Of a stretch of DNA of 64,000 nucleotides, positions 1 through 10,087 are shown piece by piece (position 1 is the stretch's first letter; each line of letters begins with the position of its first letter). This DNA is from Tetramitus jugosus (Eukaryota > Heterolobosea > Eutetramitea > Acrasida > Vahlkampfiidae): positions 372,001 through 436,000 of the forward strand of contig OW569368.1 in assembly GCA_937625935.1 (NCBI GenBank). The letters are read 5' to 3'. The position numbers were made by a program, and so were the translations under genes. The notes below the pieces were generated by a model, which worked only from the letters and a program-made list of their open reading frames with translations, did not search any database and had not been told where the DNA came from.

Positions 1-1260
1 CATGATTGAAAAAGTGACATTCTCCAACTGGATATCATAGTAATATCGAAGAGACTTATCCCGCAAATCAGTCCATAGTCTCTGCTCTACACATTGATCT
101 TCAATATTTGTCAAGTGTTCCTTAGAAGAATGAACAAATTCTGTCCATTGTTTGCGTAATGATATCCAGTCATCACTGCTTTTATCACTCAAGCCAGCTT
201 CACTCACCTTATCCGCGAACCAATCAGACAAGTACTTGGGTTCGATTGATGAGATATCATGCATCTTTTCGTCACTCAATGTATCTGAACCATACAAACT
301 TGTTTCTTCTAGAGTCGAGCTTCCTATTTGCTCGTTTTCTTCGGCAGATAAATGAAGTTGGATGTCGTAGTTGTAAGTTTCAAGCTCAACTCTCTCTTTG
401 ACCTCGTCAAAATAATTGATTGAGACACCGAGTGGTGGGAACAACATTTCTCTCAATGAATCATCCAAGTCACTCCACTGCATTCGCAATTGATCCTCAG
501 TAAACATCAAATCATCCTTGGCCAATCGCTCCATGGCTCTACTTAAATAATCATACCTTAATTTCATTTCCTCCTCTTCTGCTTGTGGGTGATCAGAAGT
601 CTTTTCATTACTTTCATTCACCAACGACAAGAAATCATCCAACTCTTTGACCTTCACATAGCCATCGTTACTCCTAATAGAGCTACTAGAATGTAACTTC
701 CTAGTGTGACTTGGCTTTTGTCTCTTCTCTTTTGCCAAGCTCTTCTTTTGAATTGATTGCCTGGCCTTGTTGTTCTCGTCGCTCTCCGTTTCTTGATGAT
801 CGGATAATGATAACAATTGTCTCATGTACTCTAACTCTAACGCTTGAATCTCCTCTGCTTGTTCTCTCAAGTACACCATATTGTATTCATCCACTTCTCT
901 TTTTAACGAATTTCCATGGCCATTACACTCCGAACAGACTTCAATCAAGGAGTGAACCACTTGGAAACGCAAGATGACTGGATCACAGGGAACCATGGAG
1001 TAACACTTGAGCAAGGACAACAACTTAAACCTCCATTCCTCATGAATACTCTCCATGGAGTGAATCATTGCATTTGACTCCTGAGCTAACAGAGAATCAA
1101 GTGCATAAAGAAGGTGAGAACCATTGGCTCGATCAATGACACACGGATCAAACAAATCATCATTTTGACCATGAGCTATGATTTCATCTTTTTGAGCTTT
1201 TGTTGTCATCTGTTGTTGCTCCGTTTGTTGATCTCGTTGTTGCCCTTTGGTTCGCATCAT
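1..1260 (-). CDS. Acidic coiled-coil-like protein, C-terminus cut by window edge
   Basis: An open frame runs without a stop from the ATG at 1260 down to base 1, giving 420 residues and leaving the window still open. I do not recognise the family. The first 25 residues are Gln/Thr-rich, residues about 50-105 look helical, and residues about 120-150 have a Glu-rich heptad-like pattern that could form a short coiled coil. One CxxCxGxG motif lies at about residues 109-116; it is the DnaJ zinc-finger unit, but a single copy is not enough for that fold. The rest is acidic with scattered Trp/Tyr. A second in-frame ATG follows directly at 1257. It is divergent from the glycosyltransferase at 1594, with about 330 bp between starts. 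That it is a real gene is fairly sure because the frame is long and uninterrupted; its function is unknown. Confidence 0.7.
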   Translation of the reverse strand, partial: MMRTKGQQRDQQTEQQQMTTKAQKDEIIAHGQNDDLFDPCVIDRANGSHLLYALDSLLAQESNAMIHSMESIHEEWRFKLLSLLKCYSMVPCDPVILRFQVVHSLIEVCSECNGHGNSLKREVDEYNMVYLREQAEEIQALELEYMRQLLSLSDHQETESDENNKARQSIQKKSLAKEKRQKPSHTRKLHSSSSIRSNDGYVKVKELDDFLSLVNESNEKTSDHPQAEEEEMKLRYDYLSRAMERLAKDDLMFTEDQLRMQWSDLDDSLREMLFPPLGVSINYFDEVKERVELETYNYDIQLHLSAEENEQIGSSTLEETSLYGSDTLSDEKMHDISSIEPKYLSDWFADKVSEAGLSDKSSDDWISLRKQWTEFVHSSKEHLTNIEDQCVEQRLWTDLRDKSLRYYYDIQLENVTFSIM

Positions 1261-1593
1261 TTTTTTTCACATGACTTTTTGTTTGAATTGAAGACATGAC
1301 TCTAATGGATGTTGATGAACTTCCAAACTATCAGTCTCGTTGTTATTGACAGACGGCTTACCAAATTGAAATTTAACTACCCATGACAGGTCAAATGGCA
1401 CAAAAAAACTTGTCATGGTTGGCGACTCCTAGCATGAGTGGCCAAAAAAAGTGAAGGAGAGATGTCATTTGACGTGGAGCGTCGTTTTTGAGATGAGGCT
1501 TTCCGACCCTAGTGAAAATAGACAGACCATTATCTATTACGATCAAATGATGACTGCACATTTTTGCTTTGGAATTGCAAAGTTAAATTGCGC
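1261..1593. promoter_or_regulatory. Divergent intergenic region between two gene starts
   Basis: This 333-bp gap separates two genes read in opposite directions, so it must hold both promoters and leaders. It contains several A-runs (for example near 1398 and 1445) and no convincing reading frame or RNA gene. No specific transcription-factor site can be supported. Confidence 0.4.
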
Positions 1594-3393
1594 ATGCTAT
1601 CCTCAAGCTGGACCACCACAAATCCAATGAACAAGTTAAACCCTAGTATAGCTATGCATCTTCGCCTTCTCTTTCAAGTTGTGATGGTGTTTGCAGTGAT
1701 CACTTTCCTATTCCTATTCTTCTATCTCCCTGACTTGTCGCTTCGAAAGGCCAGCGTTGTCAAGGAGCAAGTAGGAATTTCAACCACTCCAGCTCCAGCA
1801 CAAGAGTTGAAAGAACAAGCACTTCCAATTCCAATTCCTCTTGCAGATGATCCAACAATCATATTCACGAAGGAATGTTCAAAGGGTGTTGTTATCTGGT
1901 CTGATGGTTCAGAGCACAATGCAGTGCTCTCAATCGACCATCGCTTAAACTACGATATGAATCATCCATTCCCTAGCTATTGTGTTTGCCCTCAAGGATA
2001 CGATCCAGCTCAATGTAAACCAACACGTGTACTTGCTCACACACCCAAAGTCAAGTATGCCAAACGCAGAATGTTTCGTTGGTCAAGATATCCCTTCAGT
2101 TACATGGATAAAATCAAGTATACCAAACAATATAATGACATTGTGAACCGATACCTTCAATCAAGGACTGTTCCAAGTGTGGCTCATCCAATGGCCCTAC
2201 CTCCAAAACCAAGGGCTGACCAGGTTCAGCAGTTGAAACCCTCAGCCGAGAACTTTGAAAGCTTATTCAACTCGAGAGTCGATAAGTTTTTCCTAGATTT
2301 AACCTTGAACAATAGAATGTGGGATCATGACGATAGAGTCACTATTAGTTTGCTGTTGAAATGGAACCAAAAGGTGTTCGGTAAAAAGATTGATGCAGAT
2401 TCACCAGAACGCGTGAAACGGTACTTTAGTGGTTCTGATATTGTCTTGGGTCGATCACTGTACACATACATGTTCAGTAAGTGCCCTTGCGTTGAAATGA
2501 TGAAAAATATTATCTCTGCCACATATTCACCTCACCATTACTATGTGGTGTTCATGGCGCACAATATGGAAGAGTGTTGGGATGAGATCGAACAATTTGT
2601 CAACCAGATCCGCACTAATTTCAAGGCTACCAACATTGTAGTGGTTCCTAAGCACTATTCTTTCACCACAAAGTGGGCTTCTATGTCATTGGTTCATATG
2701 AACTTCGTAGCTGTAGCGTATGCCTATCTAAATGGTATGGTCGACTGGAGTCATGAAATTAATCTATCGGAATCAAACTTCCCGCTGAGTACTCCAGAAC
2801 AGCTCTCGAACTTTTTGAGAATTAATCACTCCATCTATACTAACTTTGTAGATGATGAATACCATAATATTGGAAGACATACCTTTGTTAATCTTGGTAA
2901 TATTGTGTTAAATCTTAAGAATGAGTTGGATGAGGATATTTATGCAGTATCTGGAGGCTCACAGTGGAAAGTGGCCACCAATTTGCTGTGGCGACATATC
3001 ATGGGATCGGTCGTTGGAGTGAAGGGATTACTTGCTGCCAAATTCTCGAACATACCTGATGAGTGGTTCATGCAAACAATGACAGGAACTTTCATGAGAT
3101 TTTCAAAGCAAAGCAGCGAAATCGATCTAGTGGATCTGTCTACTGCTGTCCCTCCTCCTCTATTCATCCACATTCCAAACAGCTTAGTCTGGGTCAGTTG
3201 GAAAAACGTGAGAGGTGGATCGCCCAATACGGTGAAGAACCAGTATTTTAACGAAGTCATCAACTTGCGCAAAAATGGCCAAATCTTCTTTTGCAGAAAG
3301 GTAGTTGATCCTGACATTGCTCGCAAGCTTGCAAAGACCGTGGGATTCTCCTACCAGGTACCACCATCTCCAACAGCAGTCACTGAATTGTAA
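1594..3393 (+). CDS. Type II membrane glycosyltransferase, GT14 (core-2/I-branching) family
   Basis: Encodes 599 residues from the first in-frame ATG at 1594 (others follow at 1627 and 1654). The frame is open upstream but has no earlier ATG. A hydrophobic segment at about residues 23-45 with a short cytosolic N-terminus predicts a type II Golgi/ER membrane anchor. The lumenal part has the landmarks of the core-2/I-branching beta-1,6-N-acetylglucosaminyltransferase / xylosyltransferase family: a 'W..EINLSESNFPLST' block matching the family's 'yqiNLSG.DyPL.t' signature, a downstream 'DEWFMQT' acidic block, and conserved Cys residues (C-V-C, C-P-C). The family transfers a sugar from a UDP-sugar to glycans or proteins. 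The donor and acceptor cannot be told from sequence. No intron is seen. Confidence 0.75.
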   Translation: MLSSSWTTTNPMNKLNPSIAMHLRLLFQVVMVFAVITFLFLFFYLPDLSLRKASVVKEQVGISTTPAPAQELKEQALPIPIPLADDPTIIFTKECSKGVVIWSDGSEHNAVLSIDHRLNYDMNHPFPSYCVCPQGYDPAQCKPTRVLAHTPKVKYAKRRMFRWSRYPFSYMDKIKYTKQYNDIVNRYLQSRTVPSVAHPMALPPKPRADQVQQLKPSAENFESLFNSRVDKFFLDLTLNNRMWDHDDRVTISLLLKWNQKVFGKKIDADSPERVKRYFSGSDIVLGRSLYTYMFSKCPCVEMMKNIISATYSPHHYYVVFMAHNMEECWDEIEQFVNQIRTNFKATNIVVVPKHYSFTTKWASMSLVHMNFVAVAYAYLNGMVDWSHEINLSESNFPLSTPEQLSNFLRINHSIYTNFVDDEYHNIGRHTFVNLGNIVLNLKNELDEDIYAVSGGSQWKVATNLLWRHIMGSVVGVKGLLAAKFSNIPDEWFMQTMTGTFMRFSKQSSEIDLVDLSTAVPPPLFIHIPNSLVWVSWKNVRGGSPNTVKNQYFNEVINLRKNGQIFFCRKVVDPDIARKLAKTVGFSYQVPPSPTAVTEL

Positions 3394-3611
3394 TTTTGAA
3401 CCTATCACTCATGCATCTATCACACTTGTAATCTAAGTCGTAAATTTGTACAATATACAACCAACCTTGTTATCCTGATTCTCATCATCACTCAGCAATG
3501 TCATCCTTACGTTCTCTTTTTCTATTCTCCGCCACATCGAATTCAAAAACCAATCCCAATCTGGAGATCGTTGTAACAAACAACAACAAGAGCAACAATT
3601 GAAAAAACAAG

Positions 3612-4859
3612 ATGAAGTTATCCTCGCGCATGTACAACACTGATATGCCCATGATCGGCAAAGTTGGAGAGTTAATCCGTTCGGTCAAAGCAGAACAAGG
3701 CAATGTTTCAATTGACACGCTTGTGCAAGGAGTTGTCCACTGGGGACCACCAAAATCTGCCACTGCTGCACTCGTTCAAGAAGCGCCACAGAACCCTGAC
3801 ATTCATCGCTACTGTGAACATGACTTTGGAACTTTTGTTCTCCGCTCTGCTCTGTTGGAGAAACTTGAGACGGAGAATTATTTGAAGGAACATTCGGTTA
3901 TTGTAACGGCTGGAGCCAACCAAGGATTTGCTTCGATTGTCAATGCATGTTGTGATCCAGATGATGAAGCAGTGATATTTGCTCCCTATTACTTTAATCA
4001 TATGATGGCACTTCAAATGTCTAATGTCAAGCCCTTGATTGTGCAGACTCGAGTAGAAAATGGTTATTTGCCAGTGAAGGAGGACTTTGATGTGTTGCAA
4101 GAACAGATTGATGCTGGCCAGAGAAAAATTAGAATGATCGTCGTCTGTAATCCATGTAATCCCACTGGTGCTGTTTTCCCTGAGAGTCTGTTGGAGCGAA
4201 TCTCTCAATTTTGTCGCAAGAATCACATATGGATGATTTGTGATGAGACGTATGAATACTTTGTATTCAATGATGATGAAGGTGCAACAGAGAATAAGCA
4301 CTATACTCCTGTAGGATCGCACATTATTCACTTGTACTCATTCTCCAAGGCATACGGATTAATGGGTTGGAGAGTTGGATACATTGCTTTTGATGCCATG
4401 GAAAATCCAGACCTAACTGTGCACTTGCACAAGTTCCAAGACACTGTACCAATCTCTTGTGGCGTCCCCTCTCAATTCATGGCTCTAATGGCCCTAAAGG
4501 AAGGAAAGCCATATGCTATGAGTCAAATCAATACTCTGATCAAGAATAGAGAGTATGTGTGGGAAGTCATGAAGCACTATCCAAACACTGTGAAAACTTT
4601 TGGTGCCATGTACTTGTTTGCTCAATTTCCAAACTTTGTAGGTCGTGAGGATGTAACAGTAGAGGAAGAGTGGAAAGTCATCCAATGGTTAGTTAGAAAG
4701 CACAGAGTCGCTGTCCTGCCTGGGTCTGCATTTGGTGTGAACGGATACTTTAGAGTTTCATATGCCAACTTGAGCAACGAACAATGCAAGAAAGCTGCAG
4801 AGAGTATGTCCAGAGCTCTGCAAGAACTGGCGTCTGGAAATTTTGATCTTGACTCTTGA
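3612..4859 (+). CDS. PLP-dependent class I/II aminotransferase, VAS1/ISS1-like
   Basis: A 415-residue single-exon cytosolic aminotransferase of fold type I. The PLP-binding lysine lies in 'SFSKAYGLMGWRVGY' (Lys about 246). Other family landmarks are 'CNPCNPTG' (substrate carboxylate/PLP region), 'DETYEYF' (Asp/Tyr contacting the PLP pyridine) and the C-terminal 'GYFRVSY' Arg. The N-terminal block 'TDMPMIGKVGELI' followed by 'QGVVHWGPP' is typical of the plant VAS1/ISS1 aromatic/methionine aminotransferase group, which moves amino groups between methionine or aromatic amino acids and oxo-acids. Kynurenine and aspartate aminotransferases are the nearest alternatives. The leader is A-rich directly before the ATG. 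Confidence 0.85.
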   Translation: MKLSSRMYNTDMPMIGKVGELIRSVKAEQGNVSIDTLVQGVVHWGPPKSATAALVQEAPQNPDIHRYCEHDFGTFVLRSALLEKLETENYLKEHSVIVTAGANQGFASIVNACCDPDDEAVIFAPYYFNHMMALQMSNVKPLIVQTRVENGYLPVKEDFDVLQEQIDAGQRKIRMIVVCNPCNPTGAVFPESLLERISQFCRKNHIWMICDETYEYFVFNDDEGATENKHYTPVGSHIIHLYSFSKAYGLMGWRVGYIAFDAMENPDLTVHLHKFQDTVPISCGVPSQFMALMALKEGKPYAMSQINTLIKNREYVWEVMKHYPNTVKTFGAMYLFAQFPNFVGREDVTVEEEWKVIQWLVRKHRVAVLPGSAFGVNGYFRVSYANLSNEQCKKAAESMSRALQELASGNFDLDS

Positions 4860-5332
4860 GCACTACTGCTTGTCTCGTGTCTTTACTGTAAAGTTTTGGA
4901 GATCCGAATCCTCGACTCGCGCTTATCTTTGATGGAGATGCTGTCCACGTTTAGATGAACATGTCGTGTGTTGAAAAGAACAGTTAGAACAAGGGGTACC
5001 CTTTTGCGGCAAAAAATAATATTATATTTTATGTTGTTGTTGTGATACTGAGTCAACTGTTGTTTGCATCGATGTCAGTTACTGAGGCGCACAACATGAT
5101 CATTCCATGCATCACCACACATGAACTCATTCATGCACATTTAATGCACACAAAACAAGATCTTTGCTGTGGGATAATGTGTGTGAATGATGCTTGTTGT
5201 TGCGCGATTCATTCATGAGAAGGGGGAAGGAGGGGAAAGTCACATTGTGTGAGGAGAGAAAATAGAAGGGAAGAGAACGAACACAAAGGTTCTGTCTATA
5301 CATCAAAGTGGAGAGAATGGAAAAACAAGAGC
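4860..5332. other. Convergent intergenic region
   Basis: A 473-bp gap between the 3' ends of the aminotransferase and the Rab11-like gene. It contains an AT-rich stretch at about 5014-5040 (candidate polyadenylation region) and a gggtaccc 8-bp palindrome near 4995. No gene is evident. Confidence 0.4.
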
Positions 5333-6140
5333 TTAGCATGCACATCCCTTTCCGCCACCATTCTCCTGTTGTGCTTGAGTCTCAGACTTCTTATCACCAA
5401 TGATAATGGTACCAGTGCCAGTGGTTGATGGCATGGTTGGCACAGGAACACTTCCGTCAGTCAAACTTCCAGTTCCATTCGTGTTCTTTCCCTTCTTTTG
5501 TGCCTTGTAAATTTCCTTCAACAAGGAAGTGAAAGCCAACTCAACATTGGTGTTGTTGGCAGCAGATGTCTCCAAAAAGCTGACATTGTGTTTTTCAGCC
5601 AATTTACGTGCTTCTTCAGTGTCAACTTGTCTCAAATGAGCCAAATCACACTTGTTTCCAATCAAAATGTTGATGCAACCATTTTCACCTTGATTTTCAA
5701 TTTCTTTGAACCACTTGCTCAAATTTTGAAAAGTCTCCGCATTTGTAATGTCATAACAGATGAGAGCACCATTGGCACCTCTATAGTAAGCAGCAGAGAT
5801 GGCTCTGAAACGCTCTTGACCTGCTGTATCCCAAATTTGACCCTTGATTGTTATTCCTTCGTGTTCAATAGACTTTGCTCCAAACTCGACACCAATGGTT
5901 GGCTTGGAGTCCTTTGTGAAACGATCTTGGGTGAAACGAGTAATCAAATTACTCTTACCGACGCCTGAATCGCCAATGACAACAACTATAGTGCAAAAAA
6001 AAATTATTTGAAATGGTTAGCTAACAATGAATTGTTTTTGTTGTTGGCGTGCACAGAAAGCTTTTTGGTAACGGGAAGAAAAAAGCTTTTTTGTATGATA
6101 ATGTTGTTATTTTACCTTTGTATAGCACGTCACAGTCCAT
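5333..6140 (-). CDS. Rab11/RabA-like small GTPase (2 exons)
   Basis: Exon 1 is 6140-6116 and exon 2 is 5985-5333, separated by a 130-bp intron with GTAAAA donor and TATAG acceptor; the product is 225 residues. The spliced N-terminus reads 'MDCDVLYKVVVIGDSGVGKS', so the P-loop is intact only after splicing. Other G motifs are present: effector threonine in 'KPTIGVEF', switch II 'WDTAGQERFRAISAAYYRG', 'NKCD' and 'ETSA'. The 'AISAAYYRGA' block and the diGeranyl-type C-terminus ending CAC favour the Rab11/RabA group, which controls recycling-endosome and post-Golgi traffic. The hypervariable tail is Gly/Thr-rich. The catalytic Gln is present, so this is a normal switchable GTPase. Confidence 0.9.
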
Positions 6141-6665
6141 TTTGCTGAAAATAGGTTATATGTATGATTTGTTGGTGGGTGGGGTTTTGTTTGTTTTTTG
6201 TTGTGTTTTGTGGCTCGCTGTTGTTTTCGTGGGGGAGTATTGGTGGTCCTCTCTGTCAATGAGCTGTTATTGTTTTCTGCTGTCTTGCCTCTTCTCCGCT
6301 GCTGCGAGAGAGCGTTTTTAGAGCATCACTGTCTGTTCGACCGTTTGGATTCCCAAGAATCTCAGCCAGTTTACAAAAATTGAATGCAGTTCCAGGAACC
6401 AACAAAAGCTCAATGCAGGTTCGCGTCTGCCACTTCCTTTGGCTGCAACTCTGACAGCACCAAACCAAAATAGTCGGGCAAGCCGAGCAACTTGTGCAAA
6501 GAGTTTCAGGCTACAGCCCGTTGGTTCTCTGTAAAGAAAATATCTTGGTCGGAGAAATCTCATCGTGAATTTTAGGAAAATTATCGGTGATAATTCATTT
6601 TCCCTCCAATTTTCATTGAACCTCTGATCTCAACACAAACAAAGAAAAAGCTCATCAAACGAAAA
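6141..6665. promoter_or_regulatory. Divergent start region (Rab11-like / THOC7)
   Basis: A 525-bp gap between two divergently read genes. It is T/G-rich near the Rab start and turns A/C-rich before the THOC7 start, with an A-rich leader (about 6638-6665). Small frames here use non-ATG starts or low-complexity sequence and were not accepted as genes. Confidence 0.35.
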
Positions 6666-7777
6666 ATGACAACAACAACAACTGATCGCGTAATTCAGAA
6701 TGAACGACAACACATTCAATCCATGAACGAAAATGAAATTGCCAAAGCTCGTGTCCAATTCAATCCCAGTACATGGGGAAAGCTCAGCACATCATTCATG
6801 GACTTTAATCATCCTGATCATGAAGAAGAGTATGTTTCCACTTTACCAACACAAACAAAAAATATCATTATTCATTATTCTCACTCGTTTCGTTCTCTGA
6901 CAATACCAACAACAACAACAATAACAACATAACACTCACAAAAATGTCAAATTCGCATTCACGCCTGCTGCGCAGTGATGAGGAACAATATGAAAAACTC
7001 ATGTATTTCCTGTCAGAGTACGAACTAGGTTGCAATCAAAAATTAGAGTCCACCAATGCAACTACAGAAAAGGACACTGCAGTGCTCGAACAACACATTG
7101 AAGAGTTAGAGTCCATTCTCTCCAAACAACAAAATCAATTGATTGTCTTACAGAATAATCTACTCAAAGAACAAATGCACTTGAAGAATAGAAAAGAGTA
7201 CGATACATTGGCAGGTGTCATTCTGCAGTACGAAGACAGAACAGCGCAGAACCATACATGTGAACAAATGAAGCAGCAATTGGAAGAATTGAATAGAGAG
7301 AATAATCGATTGATTGAGTTGATTGAGTTGAGACATAAGCAATTTGCTCTTTTGATGCACACGATTGATGAGTTGCAAGTGACTCTGGAGGAGGATGACC
7401 CAATGAGATTGAATTTGGTTGTACCGGTGACTCAACAACCTCAGTATCTACCTCATTTGACAGAGAGGAAACAAGCGACGCCGTCTTCACCACCACCACC
7501 ACCTTCATCACAAGCTGTTGATGCTGTTGTTGGTGTTGCTGAAACTGTTGCTCCATTGTCAGAATTGTCTCCCATGATTGATTCCAATGTGTCATCTGCG
7601 AATGCAAGTGATATTTCAACAGCAACAACAGCAACAACAATAATAACTTCTTCAGTCATAACAACCGAGTCAAATGGAACAACAATGTCGACAGCAGTGA
7701 TGACATCTGACGAAGAAATAACAACAATGACTACATCGAGTAACGAGTCAGAAAAGATGGACATTGACACTGTTTAA
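6666..7777 (+). CDS. THOC7: THO complex subunit 7 homolog (2 exons)
   Basis: Exon 1 is 6666-6829 and exon 2 is 6976-7777, with a 146-bp GTATGT...CGCAG intron, giving 321 residues. Two blocks identify the family: 'KNRKEYDTLAGVI' (human THOC7 has a near-identical KNR-EYD-LA-VI block) and 'LRHKQFALLMHTIDELQ...LEED'. THOC7 is a coiled-coil subunit of the THO/TREX complex, which couples nuclear transcription to mRNA packaging and export. The central part (about residues 65-190) is predicted coiled coil. The C-terminal 120 residues are a Ser/Thr/Pro-rich low-complexity tail, much longer than in animals, ending with 'MDIDTV'. An unspliced reading would stop soon after the donor, which supports the intron. 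Confidence 0.85.
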
Positions 7778-7846
7778 CAAAAAGTTTTGTTTCATGTGGT
7801 GATAATTAGTTTTATTTTGTTTGATGATTGTTGTTGTGCATCGTAG

Positions 7847-9821
7847 TTAGAAGGGAAGTTTATCCTGGCCACCCATGACGAGTCTCAACACAGTGTACAC
7901 GAAGTCATATGCAACAGCAAACATGAAATATGCTCCAACAATCCAGATGGCAGGTTGAACAAACCATGAAGGCAGAGTAACTGAGAGCTGATAGCCCTTG
8001 GAATTGATTGCTTTTCTGGAAACGAACAACATGAATGCTACAAAGAATCCAGACTCCAAATTCAAGGCACACGATGTGAACACTTCTAAAAACATAAAGA
8101 ATGCATGATAGTTGACCTGGGCAAACAACCATACGAGTCCAAACGTGACAACATACAGTGAAATTTGCATAAAAATATCCAAAAACTTCGTTTGATCAAA
8201 TCTTCGAATCTTGTCAAAGGGCGTCTTGATCATTAGCATATACTTTAGCACTCGGCTATTGCCTTCCTCTGATGCAGCAGTGTGCCATGCGTGGAAAGTC
8301 TTCACATAACCATCCAACATGTGCTTCATACCAGAGGACATTGTGACATATGATACAGTGACACTTAATGTGACAAATGCACTCACTAACTTTGCCATCC
8401 ATGCGTATTGAGGGTGATCCTTTTCAATGATGTTAATCACAGGTCCAGTAGAAATCTGACCCAACTTCTTTGCTGCCTCCAATGAATTGGTTTCACCCTT
8501 TTGTGGCACAATTTGTAGAACAAAGTAGCACCACAGTACGTTGAGGGCATAACAGATGAATAGTGCAAGGCAGGAGGAGATTTGAATCACTAAAATGTTT
8601 CTTCTCGTTGGTTTCATCTTGGCATAGATTACAGGCAAAGTGTTCATTGCACCTCCTAATGCGACAGTACCAATCAAGAATGGACGTCCAATATATTGCC
8701 ATGAATTTGTTGATTGGACGTTAATTTGACCTGCTGCATATCCAACGAGCATAACCATAACGACAAGCATTGTTCCCTTGATCAAAGTGAATCCAGTAAT
8801 GATGTATTGCATGAAATGATGACCCAGAACGACAACCAATGTACAAATCAATACAAATGGAGTAATCAAGTACATAAACTTGTCACTAATGTTAAACAGC
8901 TGTGCATATGCTTCAGTACCAGCTAAACTATAAGACACGAGAATAGAGACAAAGTGCAGCATGACAGATGCTTCAAAAATGATTTGTAATGGTCTATTCA
9001 AGAAGAATTTTGCCATTGTATGCAAATCAGGGCCTATATAGCTAATATTTCGTATCACTCATGACATCAAAACTCCAACAAATTCCAAAAGACACAAAAT
9101 GAAAATGTGAGACATACCGTGAGATAACAACTTTGATTCTACAGCAGTATTGCTTGGATTCGCCTCTTGTGCATCCTCTCTCTGTGATGCTTCAGTTTCC
9201 AAACCAGAGTAATCCTCTTGTTCACCTTCATTCGTCTTGTTGCTATTATCCATGAGTGCTTGTGTTCTCTGCAATAACTCAATCATGAACAACATGATGA
9301 CTGTTTGAGCAATCCAACATGTAGTAATAGTGATTACAAACGGAGCAAATCCAGTCTCACCAACATTCACCGGTAGAGCCAAAATTCCCGTGCCCTATAC
9401 ATACATACAACATAAGTGTCAGAGTCAAGACTTTGCATCGAAAAAAACTGTAGCGGCCAAAATGGCGGCAACCACATCGCGCCAAAAATTCTTAAAATGA
9501 TCATACCAGCACAGTAGCAACCACAACAAAAAATACAGCTAAGGCAATCCAAACGGTTTGTATCCAACTCTCGCCATCGGCAGAGCCACCACCAAAACGT
9601 CCACCCAAAATAGACAATGAGCTATTCCTTGCATTCAACTGATTGTTATTTGCGTTAGCTTCCTCATCTTGATCAAAATAATGATCATTGTTCTCTGTGC
9701 GACTCAAATCCTTGCTAGGTGACATTTCAATGTCTTCGTGGTCATCGAACGTGTACTTTGCATATTCGTCGTATTCACTCGTATCAACTTCTTGATTCTT
9801 GTTGTCGTTTGTTGGCTCCAT
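7847..9821 (-). CDS. Amino acid/auxin permease (AAAP) family transporter (3 exons)
   Basis: Exons 9821-9507, 9394-9118 and 9033-7847 give 592 residues; introns are 112 and 84 bp with GTATGA/GTATGT donors. The first junction creates 'GTGILALPVNVG', the classic TM1 signature of AAAP (SLC36/SLC38) proton- or sodium-coupled amino-acid transporters. A 75-residue acidic Asn/Asp-rich cytosolic N-terminus precedes it, and there is a second acidic loop after TM2 ('NKTNEGEQEDYSGLETE'). About 10-11 hydrophobic segments follow, consistent with the family. Location could be plasma membrane or endolysosome and the substrate is not predictable. A small adjoining frame ending at 9059 is intron read-through, not a separate gene. 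Confidence 0.85.
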
Positions 9822-10087
9822 TATTGCTGTTGTTGTTTTTGTTGTTTGATGATGAGTTAAATATAAAATGTTTGGTTTATCCAATCGTGTTTTTAACTGG
9901 GATCTGATTCTTGAAGAATTCAGCGTTCGCTCGCCCGACATCGTGTTCCCACCAAAAACTCCACTTCCTTCTGCTTTCGTGTTCGGGGGTTCACACTTGG
10001 TGAAGCTTCAATCATTTCATTGTTCAACAATTCTCCCTCAAACAAGAGTTCATTGAACAAAACACAACAAGCTGAGCAAAACAAACA

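Noticed and set aside
927-940. Single CxxCxGxG in the left-edge protein as a DnaJ zinc finger
   Set aside because: DnaJ needs four copies; only one is present and no J domain is visible.
3708-4331. 207-residue minus-strand open frame opposite the aminotransferase
   Set aside because: It is a shadow of a strongly conserved plus-strand gene and has no recognisable domain.
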